From Bugulina stolonifera (taxonomy: Eukaryota; Bryozoa; Gymnolaemata; Cheilostomatida; Bugulidae), in assembly GCA_935421135.1 (NCBI GenBank), contig OW285195.1, positions 930,001 to 994,000 on the forward strand: a stretch of DNA of 64,000 nucleotides. Reading direction: 5' to 3'. A program made the position numbers and the translations under genes. Shown here piece by piece: positions 58,201 through 64,000 of the stretch; the first letter of the stretch is position 1; each line of letters begins with the position of its first letter. The notes under the pieces were generated by a model. It had not been told where the DNA came from. It ran no database searches and worked only from the letters and a program-made list of their open reading frames with translations.

Positions 58201-58536
58201 TATTCTATGCATGGAATGCATAGAATACATAGAAGACATAGAATTATATGTACATATATTCTATGCATAGAATGCGTAGAATGCAATCTATGTATCCCAT
58301 GCATAGAACACATAGATTACATGGAATGCAGAGAGTGCATAGAATGCATTCTATGTGATCAATGTATTATAGGCATCGAATGCATAGAATACATAGAATG
58401 CATAGGTTACATGGAGTGCATAGAGTGCATAGAATGCAGTCTATGTGTTCTATGCAATGCGTAGACTACATAGAATGCATAGAACTCATAAAACGCATAG
58501 AATGCACTCTATGCATCCTATGCATTCTATGCATTC

Positions 58537-58680
58537 TGTAATAGTATATTAGTTACCTTATGTCTTTCAAGTTATCAGTCGTCTCCTCAAGCGGGTCTAT
58601 CTCCTTCAGGCTCCTGATCGAAACTGCAATCTCACTCTCTCGCCCTGCTAGTCTGACGTCACGTCCGTTATACTATTACA
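58537..58680 (-). repeat. 3' LTR (144 bp) of the right Ty3-type element
   Basis: The segment begins TGTAATAGTATA and ends TATACTATTACA, a perfect 12-bp terminal inverted repeat with TG...CA ends. On the minus strand it is preceded directly by a polypurine tract, which fixes it as the 3' LTR. A perfect CRE-type palindrome TGACGTCA lies at 58654-58661, near the U3 start. No canonical AATAAA is seen. The sequence is unrelated to the 154-bp LTR at 5389-5542, so the two flanking elements are different families. Confidence 0.88.
58654..58661. promoter_or_regulatory. CRE/ATF-type palindrome in the right LTR
   Basis: TGACGTCA is the consensus cAMP-response element bound by CREB/ATF bZIP factors. It is about 20 bp inside the U3 end of the LTR, a plausible enhancer or promoter site. 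Binding is inferred from the motif only. Confidence 0.4.
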
Positions 58681-58690
58681 CCTTCCTTCC
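58681..58690 (-). promoter_or_regulatory. Polypurine tract of the right element
   Basis: On the minus strand GGAAGGAAGG directly precedes the TG of the 3' LTR, as expected for the plus-strand primer of an LTR retrotransposon. Confidence 0.8.
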
Positions 58691-59104
58691 AAGATACCAC
58701 TCTCCGACCAGTCACTTATTGAGTGCAACCACACATCAACACTATAACATACATGGTAACTCCAATGCAGCGTACAATCTAATTACAGTTCTGTCTTTAG
58801 TAAGAAATGTCACGTTAGCTATTCACCACCTTCCCCTCAACCTTAGCGCAAAAGTACTAAACGGCTATACTATGTGTCTCACAATAAGTCCATAAACGAA
58901 AAGTTATAATTGGTAATTACAACATGACTACATAAACACAAATAACGTTATAAGTCCCCAACATTAGTGTGCAAACATGCACATTGGTACAAAACATGCA
59001 CATTGGTACAAAACATGCACTTTGGTGCAAAACATGAAATATGGCAAAACAGAAGGACGCAAAAAAAAACTTTTTATCGCGCCGTCACAACATAATGTAC
59101 TTTC
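58691..59104 (-). other. Non-coding region between ORF3 and the polypurine tract
   Basis: About 410 bp with no supported open frame; the plus-strand frame at 58560-58895 starts inside the LTR and has no domain. It holds a short tandem repeat at 58972-59036. It may be the 3' untranslated part of the genomic RNA. Confidence 0.6.
58972..59036 (-). repeat. 19-bp tandem repeat, about 3.4 copies
   Basis: On the plus strand AAAACATGCACATTGGTAC is repeated at 58991-59009 and, with two changes, at 59010-59028. It is preceded by a near copy from 58972 and followed by a partial copy to 59036. It lies between ORF3 and the 3' LTR. It could be a packaging or structural RNA element, or slippage only. Confidence 0.8.
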
Positions 59105-59734
59105 TTATCGAGACTGACTCCAAGCCTGGCGGTTTAGTACATCCACCCGCTTGATTTCTCGAACCCAGTCTCGGATTATCCGGTCTATTGGGTGAAGTCC
59201 ATCCCGAAGGAATTGCTCCCTAAACCGGTATCTCCCTCTATATCTGTGGAAGATTCTCTTGTGGATGAATGGCGTCGCCATTCTGTGTGACGCGTTAAAG
59301 TTGACTATTAGTCAGTTCTCCACCACAGCCATGCCTCTAATTTTATCAGACCATTCATTATAAAACCCCTGACAAATGAGTCGGCGTTTCTTTATGTGCT
59401 GATTGTAGAGGTCGAAGTTGATCGGATATATGGTGCAGATGATGGGAACAATGTTTAGTGACTTTAATTCTGTCATCCATTGACTGAATATGGATTTTGG
59501 GGTTCCTACCGCAAAGTCATTTAGTACACACTCTTTCCGCCCCAAGGTGCGGTGTAGCCTAGTGAATCTAACGGGTCCGATCAGAATATATATAAATGAG
59601 TTAGCGAATAGAACAGGATCCTTTAACACATGCAAGACCACCATTTCCCAGTTGGCCCCTGGAATACACATTGTTGTCCAAGAGCTAGATGTAATATGTT
59701 TAACTAAAGAATTACCGATGAGAAAGGTCTGCAT
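59105..59734 (-). CDS. ORF3: SGNH/GDSL-hydrolase-like accessory protein with an in-frame UGA
   Basis: The frame starts at ATG 59734, 22 nt after the pol stop and in a different frame, and ends at TAA 59105-59107: 209 codons with one in-frame TGA at 59312-59314 (codon 141). The first part (140 aa) opens with FLIGNSLVKH, resembling SGNH block I (GDSL-type, Ser9; the Asp is Asn here), followed by PGANW (possible block II Gly) and a hydrophobic strand ending LIGPV. After the TGA the same frame continues 68 codons and contains RDGLHP (59203-59189 for DGLHP), the DxxH of block V that supplies the catalytic Asp and His. The stop context is UGA-CUA, as at the gag end. Termination gives a protein lacking block V; readthrough would give the complete fold. 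Alternatively the TGA is decay (e.g. from CGA). The substrate is unknown; an esterase-like role is inference. Confidence 0.65.
59308..59314 (-). promoter_or_regulatory. Second UGA-CUA context, inside ORF3
   Basis: On the minus strand AAC TGA CTA ATA separates the nucleophile-bearing half of ORF3 from the half with the DGLHP block, in one frame. The hexamer matches that at the gag stop. Readthrough is inference; a chance nonsense mutation is the alternative. Confidence 0.4.
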
Positions 59735-59756
59735 GCTACAACATGAAAAAAGAGTT

Positions 59757-60803
59757 TTATAAATTTAGGCGCTTTGGCGGCCTAATGGTACGACCATAAC
59801 GAGTCGTTCGGACGACTGGTGGGGGCTCCCTGACCGGCGACGCTGGCGATCGGCTAACTGTCGTTTGCCTGGATTCTGGCAGTTCGTTGTGTGTCCGAGG
59901 GTATTCCGCTGCTTCCACAGCTGGCGACTGAATTTGAGGTGTTATGCCAGGTGATCTTCTCCATGGGGTTGCTGCTTCCTGTGGACTTTTGCTCTCAGCT
60001 CTACTTACATGCGCACGGTTTCTGCGCAACAGTGTCCCCGAGTCCTTGGAGGCCACCACCTCTCTTTCCTTTGTGGCGACTACAATGCCCGTGGACTTTT
60101 GCTGGTCACCGCCATGTATTACAACCCGCTGACCCAGCTCAATGGGGCTTCTTGCTCTGGCTCTGTGTCTCGAGTCGTAGTACCTTCCTTGTTTACTTCT
60201 CATTGAAGCTTCAAACCTCTGGAGTCGCTTGACGTCAATTGTCTTACTCGGCATCATTCCCATGGAGTTCAACGAACGCCCAAACATCAACTCTGCCGGT
60301 GAGTAACCATTAGCTAAGGGAGTGTCTCGGTATGCGCATAGTGCCGCTTGCAGGTTTAAGTTTTTATTCAACAACTGCTTGACAGTTCTTACTGCTCGCT
60401 CAGCTTCTCCATTAGACTGGGGGTATTTAGGAGAACTAGTAACATGCTTAATGTCCCATTTCGTCATAAAATGTTTGAACTTCTCTGACCCGAACTGTGG
60501 GCCATTGTCACTGACTATCGTATTTGGGACCCCCAACAGGCAGAACAATGCCTCCAACTTAGCCACGATTACTCCCGCTTCTGAGGTCGTTGTCAATTCG
60601 CTAGCTGTAATGAATCTGCTGAAGTAATCCACCACTACCAGGAAGGTTTTCCCTTCCTTCTCGCATAGGTCGACTGCTAGTCGCCACCACGGCCGCTCGG
60701 GCAACGGGGTACTACTCAGTGGCTCACTTGGTTTCAACCAAAACTCCTCACAGCGAGAACAAGCTTTAACCATGTCCCGGATATCTGCTGTCATTCCTGG
60801 CCA
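59757..60803 (-). CDS. pol: pol, C-terminal part: integrase
   Basis: This continues the pol frame after an in-frame TAG (60804-60806). The first ATG is at 60794 and the residues below count from it. WPGM and CSRC (C12, C15) complete the HHCC zinc finger, whose histidines lie before the TAG. The catalytic core follows with D42 (in AVDLCEKEGKTFLVVVDYF), D96 (SDNGPQFGS) and E132 (YPQSNGEAER), the DDE triad with normal spacing. After about residue 215 comes a chromatin/DNA-binding C-terminal module with GQRVVI and LLRRNRAHV, like the GPY/F region of Ty3 integrases. A disordered Ser/Pro/Arg tail ends RYGRTIRPPKRLNL. It would insert the cDNA into chromosomal DNA. The core is intact, but separated from its zinc-finger half unless the TAG is suppressed. 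Confidence 0.9.
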   Translation of the reverse strand, partial: WPGMTADIRDMVKACSRCEEFWLKPSEPLSSTPLPERPWWRLAVDLCEKEGKTFLVVVDYFSRFITASELTTTSEAGVIVAKLEALFCLLGVPNTIVSDNGPQFGSEKFKHFMTKWDIKHVTSSPKYPQSNGEAERAVRTVKQLLNKNLNLQAALCAYRDTPLANGYSPAELMFGRSLNSMGMMPSKTIDVKRLQRFEASMRSKQGRYYDSRHRARARSPIELGQRVVIHGGDQQKSTGIVVATKEREVVASKDSGTLLRRNRAHVSRAESKSPQEAATPWRRSPGITPQIQSPAVEAAEYPRTHNELPESRQTTVSRSPASPVREPPPVVRTTRYGRTIRPPKRLNL

Positions 60804-62870
60804 CTATACCAGATCAGTGGCTCTACGAATGCATTTTGTTTCACCCTGGTGTCCCGAGTGTATTTCTTCGAGGACTCTGTCTCGTTCTATGACAGGTATA
60901 TATATCCTATTGTCAAAGTACACGATGCCTTCGATAGCTGTCAAGTGGTCTCTAAAGCTGTAGAACTGTCGAGTATGAGCGTCGGTTCTAGCCGAAGGGG
61001 GCCAGCCATTCATCGCATACATCAAGAGAAGTCTACCTTCCTCTTCTGTGAGCATGGCGGCCTTGATTTTCTGGAGACGCGCCGGTGATATCGGTAGCGA
61101 CGCTATCAATTGCTGAATGAGTAGAGAGTCCCGGTCGCCTTCTCTGGCCGTCTCCAACAGCGGAGCTCTAGAAAGTGCGTCGGCTAGTACCAACTTGACT
61201 CCTGGTGTATATACTATATTATAACTGAATGACATCATCCGCAGCCTAAACCTCTGCACGCGGATTGGTAACTTTGCCAACTCCTTATCACCCAGAACTG
61301 CTACCAGTGGCTTGTGGTCTGTCTCGACAGTAAACTCACGCCCAGACAAATAATAACTAAACTTCTCACACGCCCAGCAGATAGCTAATGCCTCTTTTTC
61401 GATCTGAGCATACCGCTTCTCGGCATCATTTAAGGACCGTGATGCATAAGCCACTGGCTTCCACTGCCCGTCACTTAGCTGCAGCAACGCTGCACCGAGA
61501 CCGAATGATGAGGAATCCGCACTAACCATTGTTTTATTCTCCAACTTGTACGGCACCAATGTTGGCGCAGACATCATCAGAGATTTTACCTTCTTTAATT
61601 CCCTATCATGTTCAGTGGACCAGTGCCAATCACAGTCTTTACCTAGTAACTGTCTTAAATTCACTGTACTCTCTGCAATGGCCGCAGAAAATTTCCCCAA
61701 GTAATTTACGATACCGAAAAATCTCCTCAACTCTTTTCGGCAGCTAGGTGTGGGAAATCCTTCTATCGCTTTAGTTTTTTTGGGGTCAGCCTTAATACCC
61801 TCTGACCCAATTATGTGACCCAGAAATTTTACCTCTGCCTTGTTGAACTCACACTTGTCCGCATTAAGAGTGACACCGCTTGCTCTCAGCCTATCAAAAA
61901 CTTGCTTTAGAATGGCATCATGCTCTTGTCGAGTCTCTGCGTAGACTAATATGTCGTCCATTTGACATACAACTCCATTCAGGCCCATTAATACTTTCTG
62001 CATTTCTCGTTGAAAAATCTCTGGGGCTGAATTAATTCCAAATGGAAGCCGTTTGCAACAGTACCTGCCAAAAGGAGTTATAAATGTGGTTAGCAAATGT
62101 GACCCTTTACTCAACCTCATTTGCCAATATCCGCAGTTGGCGTCCAGTTTGCTAAATATTCGTGAATTTCCCAACGCACCCAACGTCTCTTCCAATGTTG
62201 GTAGTGGATGGTACTCCCTTTTCACGGCTTTATTTAATTGTGTGAAGTCAATACACACCCTAAGTTTCCCGTTTTTCTTAGGTACAACTAAACAAGGAGA
62301 GCACCAATCTGTCGGAGTCTCCACTTTCTCAATCACTCCGAGCTTCTCCATTCTACGTAGCTCCTCCAGTAGCGGCTTCTTGCGTGCTGCAGCTACTCGT
62401 CTAGGGGCAGTCTGCACAAAGGGCATCATGTCCTCCTTCAGCTGGATGTTGACCTCATTTTCCATTGTTCCAAGACCTCTAAATAGTTTGGGATACATTG
62501 CTTTCCAGTCAGGGCACCCACCCAGACCTACACTATCCATGAACCGGATTATCTCGAGGTGCTCAATAGAAGGCTTCCCCAAAAGCGGCATAACTAGCCC
62601 CTTTATAAAGTAAACAGTCTCCTTGGCCTTCTTACCATTCAGTTCCAGAGTGGCCTCTGCCTCTCCCGTTGCCAGTAGTCTATTGTTTCCTGCTCCTTTT
62701 AATACTTTTCTAGATGGACCGAGCAGACCTTTGCAGTATCGTTCCATGTGCGCCGGCATTGCTGTGACCGCAGCCCCTGTATCAACTTTAAATTTTACTG
62801 ACGCCCCATTTACCTTCACATTAATTAACCATGACCTGGCTGTGGTTTCTACCGACTCGCACGTCCCTAG
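60804..62870 (-). CDS. pol: pol, N-terminal part: protease, reverse transcriptase, RNase H
   Basis: The frame runs straight on from the gag TGA (62871-62873) with no ATG at its start, so pol is probably made as a Gag-Pol fusion. Numbering from codon 62819: protease active site FKVDTGAAV (D13); RT from about 140 to 310 with KKNGKLRVCIDF, the first catalytic Asp in SKLDANCGYWQM (about 226), RLPFGINSAPEIFQ, and the catalytic box QMDD (286-289, 61953-61964), Gln replacing the usual Tyr; RNase H from about 430 with SADSSSFGLGAALL (D435), IEKEAL (E475), TDHKPL (D501) and ADALSR (D547); integrase zinc-finger histidines in IHSGHQGETK (654, 657). The frame ends at TAG 60804-60806, directly before WPGM, where relatives usually carry Trp or Tyr, so this stop is probably a nonsense mutation. 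Product roles: maturation of Gag-Pol, cDNA synthesis and RNA template removal. Confidence 0.93.
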   Translation of the reverse strand, partial: LGTCESVETTARSWLINVKVNGASVKFKVDTGAAVTAMPAHMERYCKGLLGPSRKVLKGAGNNRLLATGEAEATLELNGKKAKETVYFIKGLVMPLLGKPSIEHLEIIRFMDSVGLGGCPDWKAMYPKLFRGLGTMENEVNIQLKEDMMPFVQTAPRRVAAARKKPLLEELRRMEKLGVIEKVETPTDWCSPCLVVPKKNGKLRVCIDFTQLNKAVKREYHPLPTLEETLGALGNSRIFSKLDANCGYWQMRLSKGSHLLTTFITPFGRYCCKRLPFGINSAPEIFQREMQKVLMGLNGVVCQMDDILVYAETRQEHDAILKQVFDRLRASGVTLNADKCEFNKAEVKFLGHIIGSEGIKADPKKTKAIEGFPTPSCRKELRRFFGIVNYLGKFSAAIAESTVNLRQLLGKDCDWHWSTEHDRELKKVKSLMMSAPTLVPYKLENKTMVSADSSSFGLGAALLQLSDGQWKPVAYASRSLNDAEKRYAQIEKEALAICWACEKFSYYLSGREFTVETDHKPLVAVLGDKELAKLPIRVQRFRLRMMSFSYNIVYTPGVKLVLADALSRAPLLETAREGDRDSLLIQQLIASLPISPARLQKIKAAMLTEEEGRLLLMYAMNGWPPSARTDAHTRQFYSFRDHLTAIEGIVYFDNRIYIPVIERDRVLEEIHSGHQGETKCIRRATDLV

Positions 62871-62873
62871 TCA
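62867..62873 (-). promoter_or_regulatory. Probable stop-codon readthrough site between gag and pol (UGA-CUA-G)
   Basis: On the minus strand the gag stop reads TTA TGA CTA GGG. UGA followed by CUA(G) is an established strong readthrough context in animal cells (known from LDHB and MDH1 extensions). The frame stays open through pol, and pol lacks its own ATG. Some retroviruses also express Gag-Pol by stop suppression. The motif is seen; its activity is inferred. Confidence 0.6.
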
Positions 62874-63749
62874 TAACGTCGGATCCCCCAAGAACAATCC
62901 GTCCATTTCCTCCTGGCAATCAACTTCCTCAGTTCTGGTCTCCGATCCGCGGCCAAACTCTCTCTTACCTTTGCACGCCTTTGCCCAATGGCCGGTTCCT
63001 TTACATTTATAACATGTTGCATTTCGCGCCGGGCACTGGTCTCTAGCATGTCTCCTCCATGCGCAATATGGGTATTTCTTTTCATCTGCTGTCTGAGACC
63101 CCTCACTAGCAGGCTGCCTAGATGTGTTGTTTCTTTGTGGCCCACGACGACCCCCCACAGTGTCCAGATTATCTTCTGCGACACTATTACTCATTATGGC
63201 CGCCTGTTCATGATGGCTTATGTATTGCTTCGCCCTCTGGATAGCTTTTTGCGATGTTAAGTCATCAGTGTCAATAAGGTACTCTCTTAATTTATTGTCT
63301 GTTACCCCCACTACAATTCTATCCCGAATCAGCTCATCTCTCACAACACCATATTCACAGTTATCTGCTTGGGATTGCAGCTCGGTAATGAATTTATGTA
63401 TTGTACTACTACCCTGTCTTATGTTGTTGAATTTCACCCGCTCGTAGATGACATTCTTTACTGGCTCGAAATGAGCGTCAAACATTTTAATAGTATTTGC
63501 CAGAGTTTTTGCTCTTTCGGGCACATCCTCGTCGAATTGAAACTGTGTATATATTGGCACACTTTCCGGGCCCATTAGGACAAGCAAGTTTGCGATTCTT
63601 TCTTCCTCTTCCCAATCTCCCCATTTTCTTGCTACTTTGAAAATGTCAAACTGTGCCTTGAATGTTTTCCAATCAAGTGCTAGTGATTCACTTGAAAAAT
63701 CAATTTTTTTCACGAACCGGTCGTCTCTGGTCGAGGAGCCCTCCGCCAT
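62871..63749 (-). CDS. gag: gag (capsid/nucleocapsid) of the right Ty3-type element
   Basis: I choose ATG 63749 (MAEGSSTRDDRF), with G at -3 and +4. The frame is open further up to 63803, but there only a GTG is available. The product is 292 aa. The N-terminal two thirds is helical and Gag-like (LDWKTFKAQFDIF, then FDAHFEPVKNVIYERVKFNN and IHKFITELQSQADNC), typical of Mag-type capsid regions. Near the C-terminus is one intact CCHC zinc knuckle, CYKCKGTGHWAKAC. A preceding knuckle is degenerate: YPYCAWRRHARDQC, where the first Cys expected in relatives is Tyr. It ends FLGDPTL-TGA, and the TGA is followed by CTAG with pol in the same frame. Expected role: particle assembly and RNA packaging. 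Confidence 0.88.
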   Translation of the reverse strand: MAEGSSTRDDRFVKKIDFSSESLALDWKTFKAQFDIFKVARKWGDWEEEERIANLLVLMGPESVPIYTQFQFDEDVPERAKTLANTIKMFDAHFEPVKNVIYERVKFNNIRQGSSTIHKFITELQSQADNCEYGVVRDELIRDRIVVGVTDNKLREYLIDTDDLTSQKAIQRAKQYISHHEQAAIMSNSVAEDNLDTVGGRRGPQRNNTSRQPASEGSQTADEKKYPYCAWRRHARDQCPARNATCYKCKGTGHWAKACKGKREFGRGSETRTEEVDCQEEMDGLFLGDPTL

Positions 63750-64000
63750 ATCGCCGATGTTAACAATGGAGACACACAAAATAATAATGTCAAGTGCAGT
63801 CACACTTTATACTCAGCAACCACGATGACGTATGAAAAAAAGAATCACTTCCTATTGTTCTTGATGCTCTAGTTCAATCAAACTAGAAACGACCTAACTT
63901 AATTTTAATTTCAATTCAATCGATGAATAATCCGACTACTGATATGATATAATCAATCACTATCAGCAACGTCACACAAGCTAGGTAACTTTTCTTTCAA
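63750..64000 (-). other. 5' leader of the right element (LTR not reached)
   Basis: There is no match to the 144-bp LTR, and no primer-binding site next to an LTR edge is visible, so the leader exceeds 250 bp or the 5' LTR is absent. A TATAAA lies on the minus strand at 63806-63811, about 60 bp before the gag ATG; it may be coincidental. Confidence 0.5.

Larger units (their letters stand above)
5543..58536. repeat. ~53-kb satellite array on a 9-bp lattice (ATGCAT + AGA/TCT)
   Basis: The whole interval is built from 9-bp units ATGCATAGA and ATGCATTCT with point variants (ATAGATTAC, ATGGAATGC, ATAGAGTGC, ATAGAACGC, ATACATTGA). Since ATGCAT is its own complement, the two unit types are the same monomer on opposite strands, so local strand switches need only an AGA/TCT change. 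At 9 bp per unit the array holds roughly 5,900 units. It is uninterrupted by other sequence and bounded exactly by LTR termini on both sides. Larger periodicities are listed separately. No genes are called inside: long open frames arise because 9 is a multiple of 3 and several frames of each unit lack stops. Function is unknown; satellite arrays commonly occupy heterochromatin. Confidence 0.97.
58537..64000 (-). mobile_element. Ty3-type (Mag/SURL-like) LTR retrotransposon, minus strand, 5' LTR outside the window
   Basis: Reading leftward on the minus strand: leader, gag, pol (protease, RT, RNase H, integrase), ORF3, polypurine tract and 3' LTR. The order protease-RT-RNase H-integrase places it in Ty3/Gypsy, and the RT and RNase H wording resembles animal Mag/SURL-type elements (family knowledge; no tree was made). 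The frames are intact apart from three in-frame stops: TGA 62871-62873, TAG 60804-60806 and TGA 59312-59314. No frameshift is seen. The 5' LTR is not found in 63804-64000. The 3' LTR ends within a satellite module, so the element inserted into the array. Confidence 0.93.

Noticed and set aside
5480..58460. Many long open frames encoding ECI/LCI, MHR/MYS-type repeats as genes
   Set aside because: They are open on both strands and in several frames at once because the repeat period is 9 bp and most frames of each unit lack stops. There is no domain, no independent start context and no codon bias distinct from the repeat.
5543..58536. CRISPR array
   Set aside because: There are no unique spacers between conserved repeats; everything is satellite on one lattice. 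No cas genes, and the context is eukaryotic.
5543..58536. Telomeric repeat
   Set aside because: The unit is not TTAGGG-like, polarity switches constantly and the array is internal between two transposable elements.
58560..58895. Plus-strand 111-codon frame as a gene
   Set aside because: It overlaps the 3' LTR and polypurine tract of the minus-strand element and has no recognisable domain.
59891..60232. Plus-strand open frames opposite pol and gag (also 60322-60627, 62053-62613 and 62623-63012)
   Set aside because: They are antisense to well-supported pol/gag coding sequence and carry no domains of their own.
63750..63803. Upstream extension of gag to 63803
   Set aside because: The extension has only a GTG at its start. 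ATG 63749 has a good initiation context and fits the usual Gag start.

Overview
The window looks like a repeat-dominated locus of a metazoan, possibly a marine invertebrate. That guess rests on the Mag/SURL-like Ty3 retrotransposon at the right, the AT-rich intron-like left flank, and the absence of any prokaryotic gene organisation. The species cannot be named from the sequence. No complete, recognisable host protein-coding gene is present.

Layout. (1) 1-4878: AT-rich host-type DNA with no recognised gene. It contains a 257-bp foldback MITE with flanking direct repeats (2613-2887), four exon-like fragments sharing a short Phe-His motif, and an AT-rich tract. (2) 4948-5542: the 3' remnant of a plus-strand Ty3-type LTR retrotransposon, comprising the C-terminal pol tail, a polypurine tract and a 154-bp LTR with perfect 8-bp terminal inverted repeats. 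(3) 5543-58536: about 53 kb of uninterrupted satellite on a 9-bp lattice, the self-complementary hexamer ATGCAT plus AGA or TCT. It is organised into large higher-order repeats: about 410 bp at 6.9-8.1 kb, 1.6-4.3 kb blocks at 8-29 kb, a 4,656-bp tandem duplication at 29.7-38.9 kb, and 1,632/1,686-bp units at 37-57 kb, the last themselves duplicated with a 9,785-bp offset. The first ~480 bp are inverted relative to the rest. (4) 58537-64000: a minus-strand Ty3 retrotransposon with a 144-bp 3' LTR (12-bp perfect inverted termini), polypurine tract, accessory ORF3, pol and gag. Its 5' LTR lies beyond the window.

How it fits together. Both LTR elements end abruptly inside recognisable satellite modules, so both appear to have inserted into a pre-existing array, and the satellite probably continues past 64 kb. 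In the right-hand element gag and pol lie in one frame separated by a single stop in the context UGA-CUA-G, a known eukaryotic stop-codon readthrough context, and pol has no ATG of its own. ORF3 is an SGNH/GDSL-hydrolase-like ORF that also carries UGA-CUA between its nucleophile block and its catalytic Asp-His block. A third in-frame stop (TAG in the integrase zinc finger) lacks that context and looks like ordinary decay. The likely novel biology is this gag-pol-ORF3 element with two UGA-CUA stops, together with the palindrome-core satellite.

The many long Cys-, Met- and His-rich open frames across the satellite follow from a 9-bp period with few stop codons, and I do not call them genes.
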